Shown here in pieces: positions 32,170 to 41,493 of a DNA stretch of 53,116 nt. The position numbers and the translations under genes were made by a program. The notes beneath the pieces were generated by a model. It saw only the letters and a program-made list of their open reading frames with translations, had not been told where the DNA came from and made no database searches. This DNA comes from Pseudodesulfovibrio pelocollis (GTDB lineage: Bacteria; Desulfobacterota; Desulfovibrionia; Desulfovibrionales; Desulfovibrionaceae), in assembly GCF_030282845.1 (NCBI RefSeq), contig NZ_JASTWE010000025.1, positions 1 to 53,116 of the forward strand. The letters run 5' to 3'. How positions within the stretch are numbered: the stretch's first letter is position 1; every line of letters starts with the position of its first letter.

Positions 32170-33186
32170 ATGAAACTCCTCGTCACCGGCGGCTGCGGCT
32201 TCATCGGCACCAATTTCATCCGACTGATGCTCGGCAAGCACCCCGACTGGTCCATCGTCAACCTCGACAAGCTGACCTATGCGGGCAACCGGCTCAACCT
32301 CGCCGACCTGGAGCGCGACGAGCCGCGCTATCGCTTCATCCAGGGCGACATCGGCGACCGGGAACTGATCATGGACCTGCTGGCCGACGACGCGGTGGAC
32401 GCCGTGGTCAACTTCGCCGCCGAATCCCATGTGGACCGCTCCATCGACGACCCCTCGCCCTTTCTGACCACCAATGTCCTGGGCGCGCAAAACCTCTTCG
32501 AATGCGCCCGACAGCGGCGCGTGGGCCGGTTCGTCCACATCTCCACCGACGAGGTCTACGGCACCCTCGGACCTGATGGGAGATTCACCGAGGCCACGCC
32601 CCTGGCGCCCAACAGCCCCTACTCGGCCAGCAAGGCCGGGGCCGACCTCATGGCCCGCGCCTATTTCGAGACCTACGGCTTCCCGGTGATCGTCACCCGC
32701 TGCTCCAACAACTACGGTCCCTACCAGTTCCCGGAAAAGCTCATTCCCCTCATGTACCTTGCGGCCACGGCGGACAGGCCCCTGCCCGTGTACGGCGACG
32801 GCCTCAACGTGCGCGACTGGATCTACGTGGACGATCACTGCCTTGGTGTGGAACTCGCCCTGCTCAAGGGGCGCGAGGGGCAGGCCTACAACTTCGGCGG
32901 CGATGCCGAAGAGACCAACCTCGCGGTGGTCAAGACCCTGCTCGCCATCCTGGACAAGCCAGAATCGCTCATCACCTTTGTGGGCGACCGGCCCGGCCAC
33001 GACAGGCGCTACGCCATGGACTACTCCCTGGCAGCCCGGGACCTCGGCTTTGCCCCAAGCCTGGATTTCGCCACCGGCCTGAGCCGGACCATCGACTGGT
33101 ACACGGCCAACGCCAAGTGGCTTGAACAGGTGCAAAGCGGCGAATACCAACGGTTCATGGAGTCCTGGTACGAGGCGCGAAGCTGA
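32170..33186 (+). CDS. rfbB: dTDP-glucose 4,6-dehydratase
   Basis: 338 residues from ATG 32170. NAD-binding GGCGFIG at 7-13, LDKLTYAGNRLNL, catalytic Thr126-Asp127-Glu128 (STDEVYG) and Tyr151-x3-Lys155 (YSASK). RCSNNYGPYQFPEKLIPL is the substrate-binding mark of RmlB. It makes dTDP-4-keto-6-deoxyglucose, the second step to dTDP-rhamnose. The rfbD gene overlaps its stop (TGATG). rfbA and rfbC are not in the window. Confidence 0.94.
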   Translation: MKLLVTGGCGFIGTNFIRLMLGKHPDWSIVNLDKLTYAGNRLNLADLERDEPRYRFIQGDIGDRELIMDLLADDAVDAVVNFAAESHVDRSIDDPSPFLTTNVLGAQNLFECARQRRVGRFVHISTDEVYGTLGPDGRFTEATPLAPNSPYSASKAGADLMARAYFETYGFPVIVTRCSNNYGPYQFPEKLIPLMYLAATADRPLPVYGDGLNVRDWIYVDDHCLGVELALLKGREGQAYNFGGDAEETNLAVVKTLLAILDKPESLITFVGDRPGHDRRYAMDYSLAARDLGFAPSLDFATGLSRTIDWYTANAKWLEQVQSGEYQRFMESWYEARS

Positions 33187-34067
33187 TGGAGCTCAAGGGC
33201 AAGGGCGTCGTCATCTTCGGCGGCAAGACCGGCCTGCTGGGCCAAGCCCTGACCCGGGCCTTCCGGTTGGCCGGGGCCAGACCCGTGCCCCTGTCCAGCC
33301 AGGACTGCGACATCCTCGACCCCCGAAACGTGGAACTCCTGCTGGACCGACGCGACCCGGACCTCATCGTCAACGCCGCAGCCTACACCCAGGTGGATCT
33401 GGCCGAGGAGCAGGAGGAGATGGCCTTTGCCCTCAACGCCACGGCCCCGCCGCTGCTCGCCTCGCTGGCGGCCAAGCGGCTGGTCCCCTTTGTCCACTTC
33501 AGCACGGATTTCGTCTTCCGGGGCACCAAGCGCACCCCATACCTGCCCTATGACGAGCCCAACCCCTTCTCGGTCTACGGCATCAGCAAGGCGGACGGCG
33601 AGCGGGGACTGCTGCGCTTCGGCTACGAGCGCACGCTGATCATCCGCACGTCCTGGCTCTTCGGCCCGGGCAAGATGAATTTCGTGGAAAAAATCCTGAC
33701 CCTGTGCGAGACGCGCGACACCATCTCCGTGGTCAGCGACCAGACAGGCTCGCCCGCCTACACGCCGGACGTGGCCGCCCACACCTTGGCCCTGCTGGCA
33801 CGCGACGAGACAGGCATCCATCACCTGGCCAACTCGGGCGAGGCTACCTGGCACGAGCTGGCCTCCGAGGCCGTGACCCTGGCCGGGCTCGACTGCCGGG
33901 TGGAGCCCATCCCCACCAGCGCCTACCCCACCAAGGCCATGCGCCCGGCCTATTCGGTGCTCGACCTCTCCCGCTTCATCCAGGCCATGGGCGTGACGCC
34001 CAGGCACTGGAAACAGGCCCTGGCCGACTACGTGCTCGGCGACCTCAAGCGCGGATCAGTCATCTGA
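33186..34067 (+). CDS. rfbD: dTDP-4-dehydrorhamnose reductase
   Basis: 293 residues from ATG 33186. GGKTGLLG (12-19) is the NADPH loop; NAAAYTQVDLAEEQEEMAFA, HFSTDFVFRGTKRTPYLP and SVYGISKADGERGL (Tyr-x3-Lys) are the RmlD motifs; SWLFGPGKMNFVEKIL follows. It makes dTDP-L-rhamnose for surface polysaccharide. It is translationally coupled to rfbB. Confidence 0.93.
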   Translation: MELKGKGVVIFGGKTGLLGQALTRAFRLAGARPVPLSSQDCDILDPRNVELLLDRRDPDLIVNAAAYTQVDLAEEQEEMAFALNATAPPLLASLAAKRLVPFVHFSTDFVFRGTKRTPYLPYDEPNPFSVYGISKADGERGLLRFGYERTLIIRTSWLFGPGKMNFVEKILTLCETRDTISVVSDQTGSPAYTPDVAAHTLALLARDETGIHHLANSGEATWHELASEAVTLAGLDCRVEPIPTSAYPTKAMRPAYSVLDLSRFIQAMGVTPRHWKQALADYVLGDLKRGSVI

Positions 34068-34100
34068 CCTGGAACACCGGGGTCGCCAACGGCAAAAGAC

Positions 34101-34133
34101 AGGGGCCAAAGCGCGTCACGCGCCCCGGCCCCT
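34101..34133. terminator. Bidirectional terminator between rfbD and the SulP gene
   Basis: Bases 34101-34107 pair with 34127-34133, with an inner GCGCGT/ACGCGC stem at 34111-34123. It lies in the 87-base gap between two convergent genes. T-runs are weak on both sides. Confidence 0.6.
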
Positions 34134-34154
34134 CGAATCATGTCGCGCAGCGCC

Positions 34155-36854
34155 TCAGACCATCAGGTCGCGCACCTTCTTGTTGGCGTCCGCCAGCCGC
34201 TCGGAGAGCATGTTGATGAGGAAGCGGTTGATGGCCGTGACCAGCACCGGGGCGCGCTTTTCCACTGCGCTCAGCTTCTCCATGGTCATCATGTAGAGCA
34301 CGCACTTCTCGGCGGCGCGCACCGTGGCCGAGCGCGGGGCCAAGGTGTAGATGCCCATCTCGCCGAAGACCGCGCCCGGGCCGACCTTCTTGAGCCTGAG
34401 CAGCTTGCCGCCCTCAAGCTCCAGTTCCACGTCGAGCCGCCCGGACTCGACGAAATACATGGAATCCGACTTGTCGCCCTGGCGGAACACGGCCTGTCCC
34501 TTGTCCACCACCACCCGCTTGAGCACCTTCATCAGGGCCGGGATGTACCGGGGTTCGGGAAAGACCGGGGCCAGCAGCTCCGGCAGGGTCAGGCTCTTCA
34601 TGATCAGCATGTTTTCCGCGTCAAGCACCCGGTTCTCGCACCACTCCAGGGCGAAATCGAGATTGAAGAAAACCTTGAATGGCGAATCGTCCTCGCCCAC
34701 ATAGCCCATGCTGGACAGATGCTCCTCCAGTTCCAGTGGCGCGCTGGTGATGATCAGTTCCAGGTCGTACTCCTCCACCACATTGCGCAGCTTGTGAAAC
34801 CCTATGCCCGCCGCCGAGGCCAGCCCGGTGACCATGCGGAAGTCGAGGACCAGGTATTCCACCGGCAGCATGTCCCGGGCTTCGAGCCGCTCGCGGATGG
34901 CCTTGAGCAGCGCCTCCATGGAACCGAGGAAGATGAACCCCTGGAGCCGCAGGATGTGGATGTGGTCGCCATACTCCTTGAGGGCGCGCTGCTGGGCCGG
35001 GGCGCGGTCCACGTTGCTGCGGTGGTTGACGCCCGAGAGCACGTTGCGGATGGTGCCGCCCTTGCTGTAGCGGCTCACCGTGGCCATCAGGGCCAGCCCC
35101 ACGCCGATGCCGATGCCCGCCAAAAGCCCCAGGATCAGGGTCACGGCAAAGGTTATCCAGAGCATGATCGTGTCGTCGCGCCGGGTGAAGGCGGTCCTGG
35201 TCCTGAAGAGCCAGTCGCGGATGAGGTCGAGCCCGGCATAGATGAGGATACCCTCGGGCACGAACCGGGGAATCATGGGGATGACGATGTCCGCAAAATA
35301 CAGACCGGCCGCGCAGAGCAGACCGGCCACCACGCCCGCCACCGGTCCCCGCGCACCTGTCGCCCGGTTGCCCGCGCTGCGTCCGAAGGAGATGGACGCG
35401 GGCATGCCGCCGCACAGGCCGCCCGCCATGTTGGTCAGCCCCAGGGCGCGAAACTCCTGGTTGAGGTCCGACTCGCGCCCATGGACCATTTCGAGCTTGG
35501 TCACCCGATACATGGAGGTCAGCACCACCAGGATGACGAGGCCGCCGATGAACAGACCGTTGGCCTTGATCACGCCCCACTGGATGGCCTCGAATCCATG
35601 ATGCAGCGACTGGGCGGCCAGGGGTGCGGAACCACCGTCCGGCAGGGGAATGGGCGCCGCCAGCGAGACGAAGGAGGTGCCCCCGCCCCAGACCCCGGCG
35701 GCGTATCCAGCGGCCGTGGCCGCCAGGATCATGGCCAGCATGAAGAGCGAATTCTTGAGCCGGGAAAGCCCGATGAGCAATATCAACCCGAAGACGAGGC
35801 TGGGAAGCATGGCCGTGATGCACTGATCGGGCTTGATCAGGTCAAGGCAATCCCTGACGGCCACGAGGAAATTGTTCCAGTCAAGGGAGAATCCGCCCAT
35901 CCAGTCAAAGGTGCCGAGCAGGACGAAGACGCCGACCCCGCCCACCACGCCGCCGATGATCTGGATGGGGATGTAGCGGACGTATTCGGCCACCTTGAGC
36001 CTGCCGAGCAGCCACAGGGCAAAACCCGCACTCAGGGCGGACAGGACCACTCCGGCCAGGATGGTGGGCACCATGGAGTCCGTGGGATAAAGCCCGGCCA
36101 TGTCCCTGTAGAGGGAACCCACGAAAAGGAAAAGGACGGCAGCGGGCACTGTCTCCGGCCCGGCCAGCGAAAAGGGAATGCGCGACTGGACGGAAAACAG
36201 GATACCGCCCACGACAGTGGCCACCAGCGCCATGGAGATGAACGAGGGCAGAAACGGCTGCATGCCCGGCTGCGAACTGGTCAGGACAGCCAGGGCCAGG
36301 GCGAAGAAAAAGGCGAGAATGCCGGAGATCAGACCGGCAAAGACATTGAGCGGGAAATTGCCTTCGAACAGGCGGGCGGCCAGGGATGCGGGCCTGTCGT
36401 CCACCATGGTGGACACCCCTGCGGTGGACGGCGCGGGGTAGTCCTCGTCCCAGACCTGGGGCGAGCCGTCGCTGGCCAGATCGCTGACGTCGATGCCCAC
36501 CTCGTCGGGATCGGGCAGGGAGGCCGGACGCCTCAGGGCCTTGCCGCAGCCCGGGCACCTGCCCTCGCCCCTTGCCGCATGGCCGCAGGCGGCGCAGACG
36601 ATATCCTCGGATTCGTCATCACCCACATCATGGCCCATGCTGTCGGCCACAGTGATGGCATCAAGATCCAGGCCGCCCGTGCGCGCCTCGGTCCGCCCCG
36701 AACCGTGGGCGACGTTCGGCTCATCCGCAGCCGGAACATCGTCGCCAACGACCTGGCCACCGCGACCGCACTCGGGGCATTTCGCCTTTTTCCCGAGGAG
36801 AGAATCCGGGACATCGCGCCTGTAATCGCAGAACCCACAGCTGAAAATCGCCAC
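34155..36854 (-). CDS. SulP anion transporter fused to STAS and cyclic-nucleotide-binding domains, with N-terminal zinc ribbons
   Basis: About 899 residues from GTG 36854, just before the first zinc ribbon; no strong ribosome site. Cys6-x2-Cys9/Cys26-x2-Cys29 and Cys87-x2-Cys90/Cys100-x2-Cys103 are two zinc ribbons. Residues about 145 to 560 are the SulP membrane domain (GLTNMAGGLCGGMPASISFG, the SulP motif; then AGNRATGARGP). A STAS domain follows (about 595-720) and then a cyclic-nucleotide-binding domain (about 765-890; MYFVESGRLDVELE, GPGAVFGEMG). It likely moves sulfate or bicarbonate, gated by a nucleotide signal. Confidence 0.88.
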   Translation of the reverse strand: MAIFSCGFCDYRRDVPDSLLGKKAKCPECGRGGQVVGDDVPAADEPNVAHGSGRTEARTGGLDLDAITVADSMGHDVGDDESEDIVCAACGHAARGEGRCPGCGKALRRPASLPDPDEVGIDVSDLASDGSPQVWDEDYPAPSTAGVSTMVDDRPASLAARLFEGNFPLNVFAGLISGILAFFFALALAVLTSSQPGMQPFLPSFISMALVATVVGGILFSVQSRIPFSLAGPETVPAAVLFLFVGSLYRDMAGLYPTDSMVPTILAGVVLSALSAGFALWLLGRLKVAEYVRYIPIQIIGGVVGGVGVFVLLGTFDWMGGFSLDWNNFLVAVRDCLDLIKPDQCITAMLPSLVFGLILLIGLSRLKNSLFMLAMILAATAAGYAAGVWGGGTSFVSLAAPIPLPDGGSAPLAAQSLHHGFEAIQWGVIKANGLFIGGLVILVVLTSMYRVTKLEMVHGRESDLNQEFRALGLTNMAGGLCGGMPASISFGRSAGNRATGARGPVAGVVAGLLCAAGLYFADIVIPMIPRFVPEGILIYAGLDLIRDWLFRTRTAFTRRDDTIMLWITFAVTLILGLLAGIGIGVGLALMATVSRYSKGGTIRNVLSGVNHRSNVDRAPAQQRALKEYGDHIHILRLQGFIFLGSMEALLKAIRERLEARDMLPVEYLVLDFRMVTGLASAAGIGFHKLRNVVEEYDLELIITSAPLELEEHLSSMGYVGEDDSPFKVFFNLDFALEWCENRVLDAENMLIMKSLTLPELLAPVFPEPRYIPALMKVLKRVVVDKGQAVFRQGDKSDSMYFVESGRLDVELELEGGKLLRLKKVGPGAVFGEMGIYTLAPRSATVRAAEKCVLYMMTMEKLSAVEKRAPVLVTAINRFLINMLSERLADANKKVRDLMV

Positions 36855-37130
36855 GCAACACCACCAGGATCGAGGATGAACGCCACCGGGCCGTCCCGTC
36901 CGGACGGGGCCGAATTCTCCGTGACTTTTGCAACACATACGTGATCGCCGCCAACGAAGCAAGGGATGCCATAAAATCATGCCACCCCGGACGTATCAAA
37001 AAAACGCACCAGCCCCCTAAAGATATCCGCTTAACCGCCGATAAAAACCGCACGAGGAAGCCGAATTGCGCACAAGGACCGTGCCTGGCGCCTCGCACAG
37101 ATCATCACTATCCCACGGAAGGGGCCGACC
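36855..37130. promoter_or_regulatory. 276-bp divergent intergenic region
   Basis: It separates the minus-strand SulP gene from the plus-strand glycosyltransferase gene. The right half (about 36950 to 37060) is more AT-rich, with AAAATCATG, a run of seven A and GATATC stretches, and could hold divergent promoters. I see no gene and no clear -35/-10 pair. Confidence 0.4.
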
Positions 37131-38027
37131 ATGGGCGACACAAGCCACATCTCGATCATCGTTTCCGACCAGGAAACCCACCGCAGCCTGCCACGCATGC
37201 TGCAATCGGTGGGACGCCAGTCCACTGGGCTTGGCGCGGTCGAGATCATCGTGATCGGCAACGGCTCGCATGCCCCGGACGACCCGGCCGCCTGGGCCGC
37301 CATTGCCGACACCAGGGCCATTCGGCTCATGGAAGTCGCCCCGGGCACCCCGCCGGGCGAGGCGCTGAACCGCGCCGTGGAGGACGCCAGCGGCACTCTG
37401 CTGCTCTTCATGCGGCCCGACTACCGGCTGGACCCCAAGTACCTGACCACGGCCCTATCTGTCTTCTCGGAGTTCCCCGAAACCGACGTCATGTACGCCG
37501 ACTACATCCGCATGGCCCAGGACAAGAGCCAGGGCCTGCGCTCCGGGCTTGTCCAGCTGCCCGACTTCGACGATTCACTGCTCCAGACCGTCAATTTCCT
37601 CGGCCCGGCCGTGATGCTGCGCCGCCGCGCATGGGAGCGCGTCCAGGGCTTTCGCGACAACACCGTCTACCGCTTCTGGGATCTCTGGGTCCAGGCCGCG
37701 TCGGCCGGGTGCGCCTTCTACCACGTGGACTACCCGCTGGCGTCCTGCGAACTGATCAAGACCCCCTTTCGCGAGCGGGCCGAGGATGGCCGCCGCAAGG
37801 CCATGCTGGTCATCAACAACCAGGGATACTTCCACATTCACACGGTGCGCTGGGCCCTGGCCTATCTCCGGGGCGACGGCTGGGCCCAGGCCTACAGCTT
37901 CATGACCATTCCCGACTCCATCGAGGTGACGCGGATGATGCATGACCACACCATGCGCAGCATGGGCACCGAGGTGCTGGTGCGCGAGGCCATCCGCCAG
38001 TTCGACCGCTCCACCCGGCAGGCGTGA
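37131..38027 (+). CDS. Glycosyltransferase family 2-like protein
   Basis: 298 residues from ATG 37131 (GGAAGGGG ribosome site). ISIIVSDQETHRSLPRMLQS and VEIIVIGNGSHAPDD are the nucleotide-sugar fold of GT-A enzymes; FMRPDYRLDPKYLTTALSVF replaces the usual D-x-D, leaving a single Asp, and FLGPAVMLRRRAWERVQGF with DNTVYRFWDLWVQAA is the acceptor-side ED region. A cytoplasmic sugar transferase is likely; activity is uncertain because of the altered metal motif. A rhamnose pathway lies 3 kb upstream. Confidence 0.75.
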   Translation: MGDTSHISIIVSDQETHRSLPRMLQSVGRQSTGLGAVEIIVIGNGSHAPDDPAAWAAIADTRAIRLMEVAPGTPPGEALNRAVEDASGTLLLFMRPDYRLDPKYLTTALSVFSEFPETDVMYADYIRMAQDKSQGLRSGLVQLPDFDDSLLQTVNFLGPAVMLRRRAWERVQGFRDNTVYRFWDLWVQAASAGCAFYHVDYPLASCELIKTPFRERAEDGRRKAMLVINNQGYFHIHTVRWALAYLRGDGWAQAYSFMTIPDSIEVTRMMHDHTMRSMGTEVLVREAIRQFDRSTRQA

Positions 38028-38047
38028 AAGCGCCCCGGGAATGCAAG

Positions 38048-38078
38048 AAAAAAGGGCCGCTCCCCATGGAGCGGCCCT
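38048..38078. terminator. Bidirectional terminator
   Basis: An 11-bp perfect stem (38053-38063 with 38068-38078) around CCAT. On the minus strand it is followed by six U (38053-38048), ending the aminotransferase unit; on the plus strand it ends the glycosyltransferase gene with a weaker tail. Confidence 0.88.
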
Positions 38079-38103
38079 CTGTTCTCATCGCGAAATCCAG
38101 GAA

Positions 38104-39045
38104 TCACAGCAAAATCCCGTTCTCCTGCAAATCCTTCCTGAGCAGTTCCCGGATGCGCCGGGCCACGGGGCCGGGTTTGACATCGTGGATGGGCTTGCCA
38201 TTGAAGCGGACCACGGGAATGGCGTCGCCGGTGGTGCCCACGATGATCACCTCGCGGGCTTCGAGCAGCTCATCCTCGCTCACTCCCTTGAAGACGATGG
38301 GTATCTCGCCCTTGATCAGGTCCACGGCCCGCATCAGGGTGGTTCCGGCCAGGGCGTTGGTGAACTCTGGAATGACCAGCTTGCCCTCCTGGGACACGGT
38401 GCAGACGTTCTCGGTGGCCCCCTCGGCCAGAAGCCCGTTGCCGTCGAAGCAGAAGGGGAAATCGTAGCCCTTTTCCTCGGCTTCGTGCTTCATGAGCACA
38501 TTGGGCAGATAGTCGATGGACTTGATGGTCGCCAGATACGACTGCTTGGCCGGGATGGACGAGCGGAAGGCGGTGACGCCCTTCTCGTAGACACTCTCGG
38601 GCTTGGGGTGCAGGTCGTAGGAGACCACGTACAGGCTCGCCTCGGGGCACTCCGAGGGATAGATGCCGAAGCCGCCGGGCCCGCGCCCGATGAGCACGCG
38701 TACCATGCCGGTGTCGCGACCGCCCGCCCGGGCCACATCGAGGACCAGGGAGCGGATCTCGTCCCAGGGGCATGGCGGGGTCATGTAGATGGCCTCGCAG
38801 GAGCGCTGCATGCGCTCCATGTGCGGCTCCAGCTGGTAGAGCCTGCGGTCCACGAACTTCATGGTCTCGAAGATGCCGTCGCCGCGATGGACGAGGTGGT
38901 CGTCCCACGGCATGAGCATCAGCGAGGGATCGGTGCAGATGTGCCCCACGCGGTGCTCGTAAAAGGCATGCACCTCGTCCATTCCCGGCCTTGGTGCCGC
39001 CAGCATCGCCTCAAGATAGGCCGCCCTGTCCACGACTCGCGCCAT
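38104..39045 (-). CDS. Class IV PLP aminotransferase (branched-chain/D-amino-acid type)
   Basis: 313 residues from ATG 39045, where GGGGGG has eight-base spacing; ATG 39051 is an alternative. HLVHRGDGIFETMKFVDRRL is the class IV entry, Lys in ATIKSIDYLPNVLMKHEAEE binds PLP, and LLAEGATENVCTVSQEG is the phosphate-binding loop. It may be the branched-chain transaminase IlvE or a related lyase (PabC) or D-amino-acid transaminase. Placement after asd and metF, and the nearby leu genes, favours an amino acid role. Confidence 0.85.
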   Translation of the reverse strand: MARVVDRAAYLEAMLAAPRPGMDEVHAFYEHRVGHICTDPSLMLMPWDDHLVHRGDGIFETMKFVDRRLYQLEPHMERMQRSCEAIYMTPPCPWDEIRSLVLDVARAGGRDTGMVRVLIGRGPGGFGIYPSECPEASLYVVSYDLHPKPESVYEKGVTAFRSSIPAKQSYLATIKSIDYLPNVLMKHEAEEKGYDFPFCFDGNGLLAEGATENVCTVSQEGKLVIPEFTNALAGTTLMRAVDLIKGEIPIVFKGVSEDELLEAREVIIVGTTGDAIPVVRFNGKPIHDVKPGPVARRIRELLRKDLQENGILL

Positions 39046-39059
39046 GACCATGCCCCCCC

Positions 39060-40088
<1,029 letters not shown>

Positions 40089-40104
40089 GACTAAAGTTCC
40101 CCCG

Positions 40105-40977
40105 TCATATCTTCAGATTCTTGCCGATCTCAAGGCATGCCTCGGCACGGTTGAGCGTATACAGATGGACGCCGGGCGCCCCGCCGTCGATGAGCTGCTG
40201 CGCCTGCCTGATGGCGTAGTCGATGCCCAGGGCGTAGACGGCCTCGTCGCCGCCCTCTTCATTGGCCTTTTCGAGGGCGCTCAGGAACTTGCCCGGAATG
40301 GCCGCCCCGCACAGCCCGAGGATGAACTTGGCCGAGCGCAGGCTCATGATGGGCAGCACCCCCGGCACCACGGGCACATCCGCCCCCATGGCCCGCAGCC
40401 GGGTCACGTAGTCGAAGTAGAGCCGGTTGTCGAAAAAGAGCTGGGTCACCAGGAATCTTGCGCCCTTGGCGACCTTCAGGTTGACCATGTCCAGATCGGA
40501 CTGGATGGAAGGCGACTCGGGATGCGGCTCGGGATATGCGGCCCCGCCCACGCAGATGTTCGGATAGCGCCGACAGATGAACTCGATGACATCCGTGGCA
40601 TACCTGAACTCCTGAGTGCTGAAGTCGAAGTCCTCCTGCCCCCGAGGCGGATCGCCGCGCAGGGCCAGGACGTTTTCGATGCCCGCCTCGGTCAGGCTGG
40701 CCAGGAAGGCGTCGAGCCTGTCGGCCGAGGCGCCCACGCTGGTCAGGTGGACGATGGGCTCGATGCCATGGTCCCGCCTCATGCGGGTGGCGATCTCCAG
40801 GGTGTTGTCCTGGGTGCCGCCGCCAGCGCCGTAGGTGACGGAGGCGAACAGCGGCCCGAGCACCTTGAGCTTCTCGACCACCTCAAAGAATCCGGGCCAT
40901 GCGTCCCTCTCCTTGGGCGGAAAGAACTCAAGGGAGATGAAGGGCGAGTGCTTCTCGATCAGATCACAGACGTGCAA
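40105..40977 (-). CDS. metF: Methylenetetrahydrofolate reductase
   Basis: 290 residues from TTG 40977, chosen because AAGGAG lies six bases upstream and the family begins just after. SLEFFPPKERDAWPGFF, FASVTYGAGGGTQDNTLEIA, LALRGDPPRGQED and FLVTQLFFDNRLYFDYV are the FAD- and folate-binding motifs of MetF. It makes 5-methyl-THF for methionine synthesis or the methyl branch of one-carbon metabolism. It is translated with asd. Confidence 0.95.
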   Translation of the reverse strand: MHVCDLIEKHSPFISLEFFPPKERDAWPGFFEVVEKLKVLGPLFASVTYGAGGGTQDNTLEIATRMRRDHGIEPIVHLTSVGASADRLDAFLASLTEAGIENVLALRGDPPRGQEDFDFSTQEFRYATDVIEFICRRYPNICVGGAAYPEPHPESPSIQSDLDMVNLKVAKGARFLVTQLFFDNRLYFDYVTRLRAMGADVPVVPGVLPIMSLRSAKFILGLCGAAIPGKFLSALEKANEEGGDEAVYALGIDYAIRQAQQLIDGGAPGVHLYTLNRAEACLEIGKNLKI

Positions 40978-41013
40978 TTGCTTCTCCTTGCGGCTTCGCG
41001 GTGCGTACTCCCA

Positions 41014-41031
41014 CCCGCCCTTTCCGGCGGG
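41014..41031 (-). terminator. Short stem-loop after the Nudix gene
   Basis: CCCGCC (41014-41019) pairs with GGCGGG (41026-41031). It lies 13 bases after the Nudix stop on the minus strand. The stem is short and the U-run weak, so it may only slow polymerase before metF. Confidence 0.35.
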
Positions 41032-41043
41032 CAAGCAAATAAA

Positions 41044-41493
41044 CTACGCCTTCTTCCAAAAATCATCAACAAAGAATCCCCCCTGCGCCCAGACCGGGCC
41101 GCCCTTGCCGTGCAGGGCTTCCACCACTGGCTCGTCGGCGGGCAGGAAGTCGAGGCCGTGCGGTCTCGCCGGATCGACCCAGACCATGCGCTGGTTCTCA
41201 AGGGGGGCCGTTTCCCCCAGGTAGTCGCGGATGTGGAAGAAATGCAGGTGGACGGAAAATTCGTCGTAATGGTGGACCAGATCGCGCCAGAACTCGACCC
41301 GTAGGGGCGTGATGCCAAGCTCCTCCCGCAATTCGCGCTTGATGGCCTGCTCGCCGGTTTCGCCGGGGTCGATCTTGCCGCCGGGGAACTCCCACCATCC
41401 GGCCATCCTGGTCCCCTCGGGCCGCTCCACGGCCAGATAGCGGCCGTCGCGCCAGATGATTCCGGCCACCACCTGGAGCAGAGGACGGCTCAC
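41044..41493 (-). CDS. Nudix hydrolase, MutT-like
   Basis: 149 residues from ATG 41493, ATGA overlap with the ABC-F gene. The Nudix box is perfect: Gly39, Glu45, Arg53-Glu54-Leu55, Glu57-Glu58, Gly60. QVVAGIIWRDGRYLAVERPE before it and WWEFPGGKIDPGET are typical of MutT/8-oxo-dGTP diphosphatases. It probably cleans oxidised nucleotides. The C-terminus (LDFLPADEPVVEALHG) suits MutT. Confidence 0.9.
   Translation of the reverse strand: MSRPLLQVVAGIIWRDGRYLAVERPEGTRMAGWWEFPGGKIDPGETGEQAIKRELREELGITPLRVEFWRDLVHHYDEFSVHLHFFHIRDYLGETAPLENQRMVWVDPARPHGLDFLPADEPVVEALHGKGGPVWAQGGFFVDDFWKKA

Noticed and set aside
34140-36944. 934-codon plus-strand frame opposite the SulP gene
   Set aside because: Composition typical of an antisense shadow; the minus strand has clear SulP, STAS and nucleotide-binding motifs.
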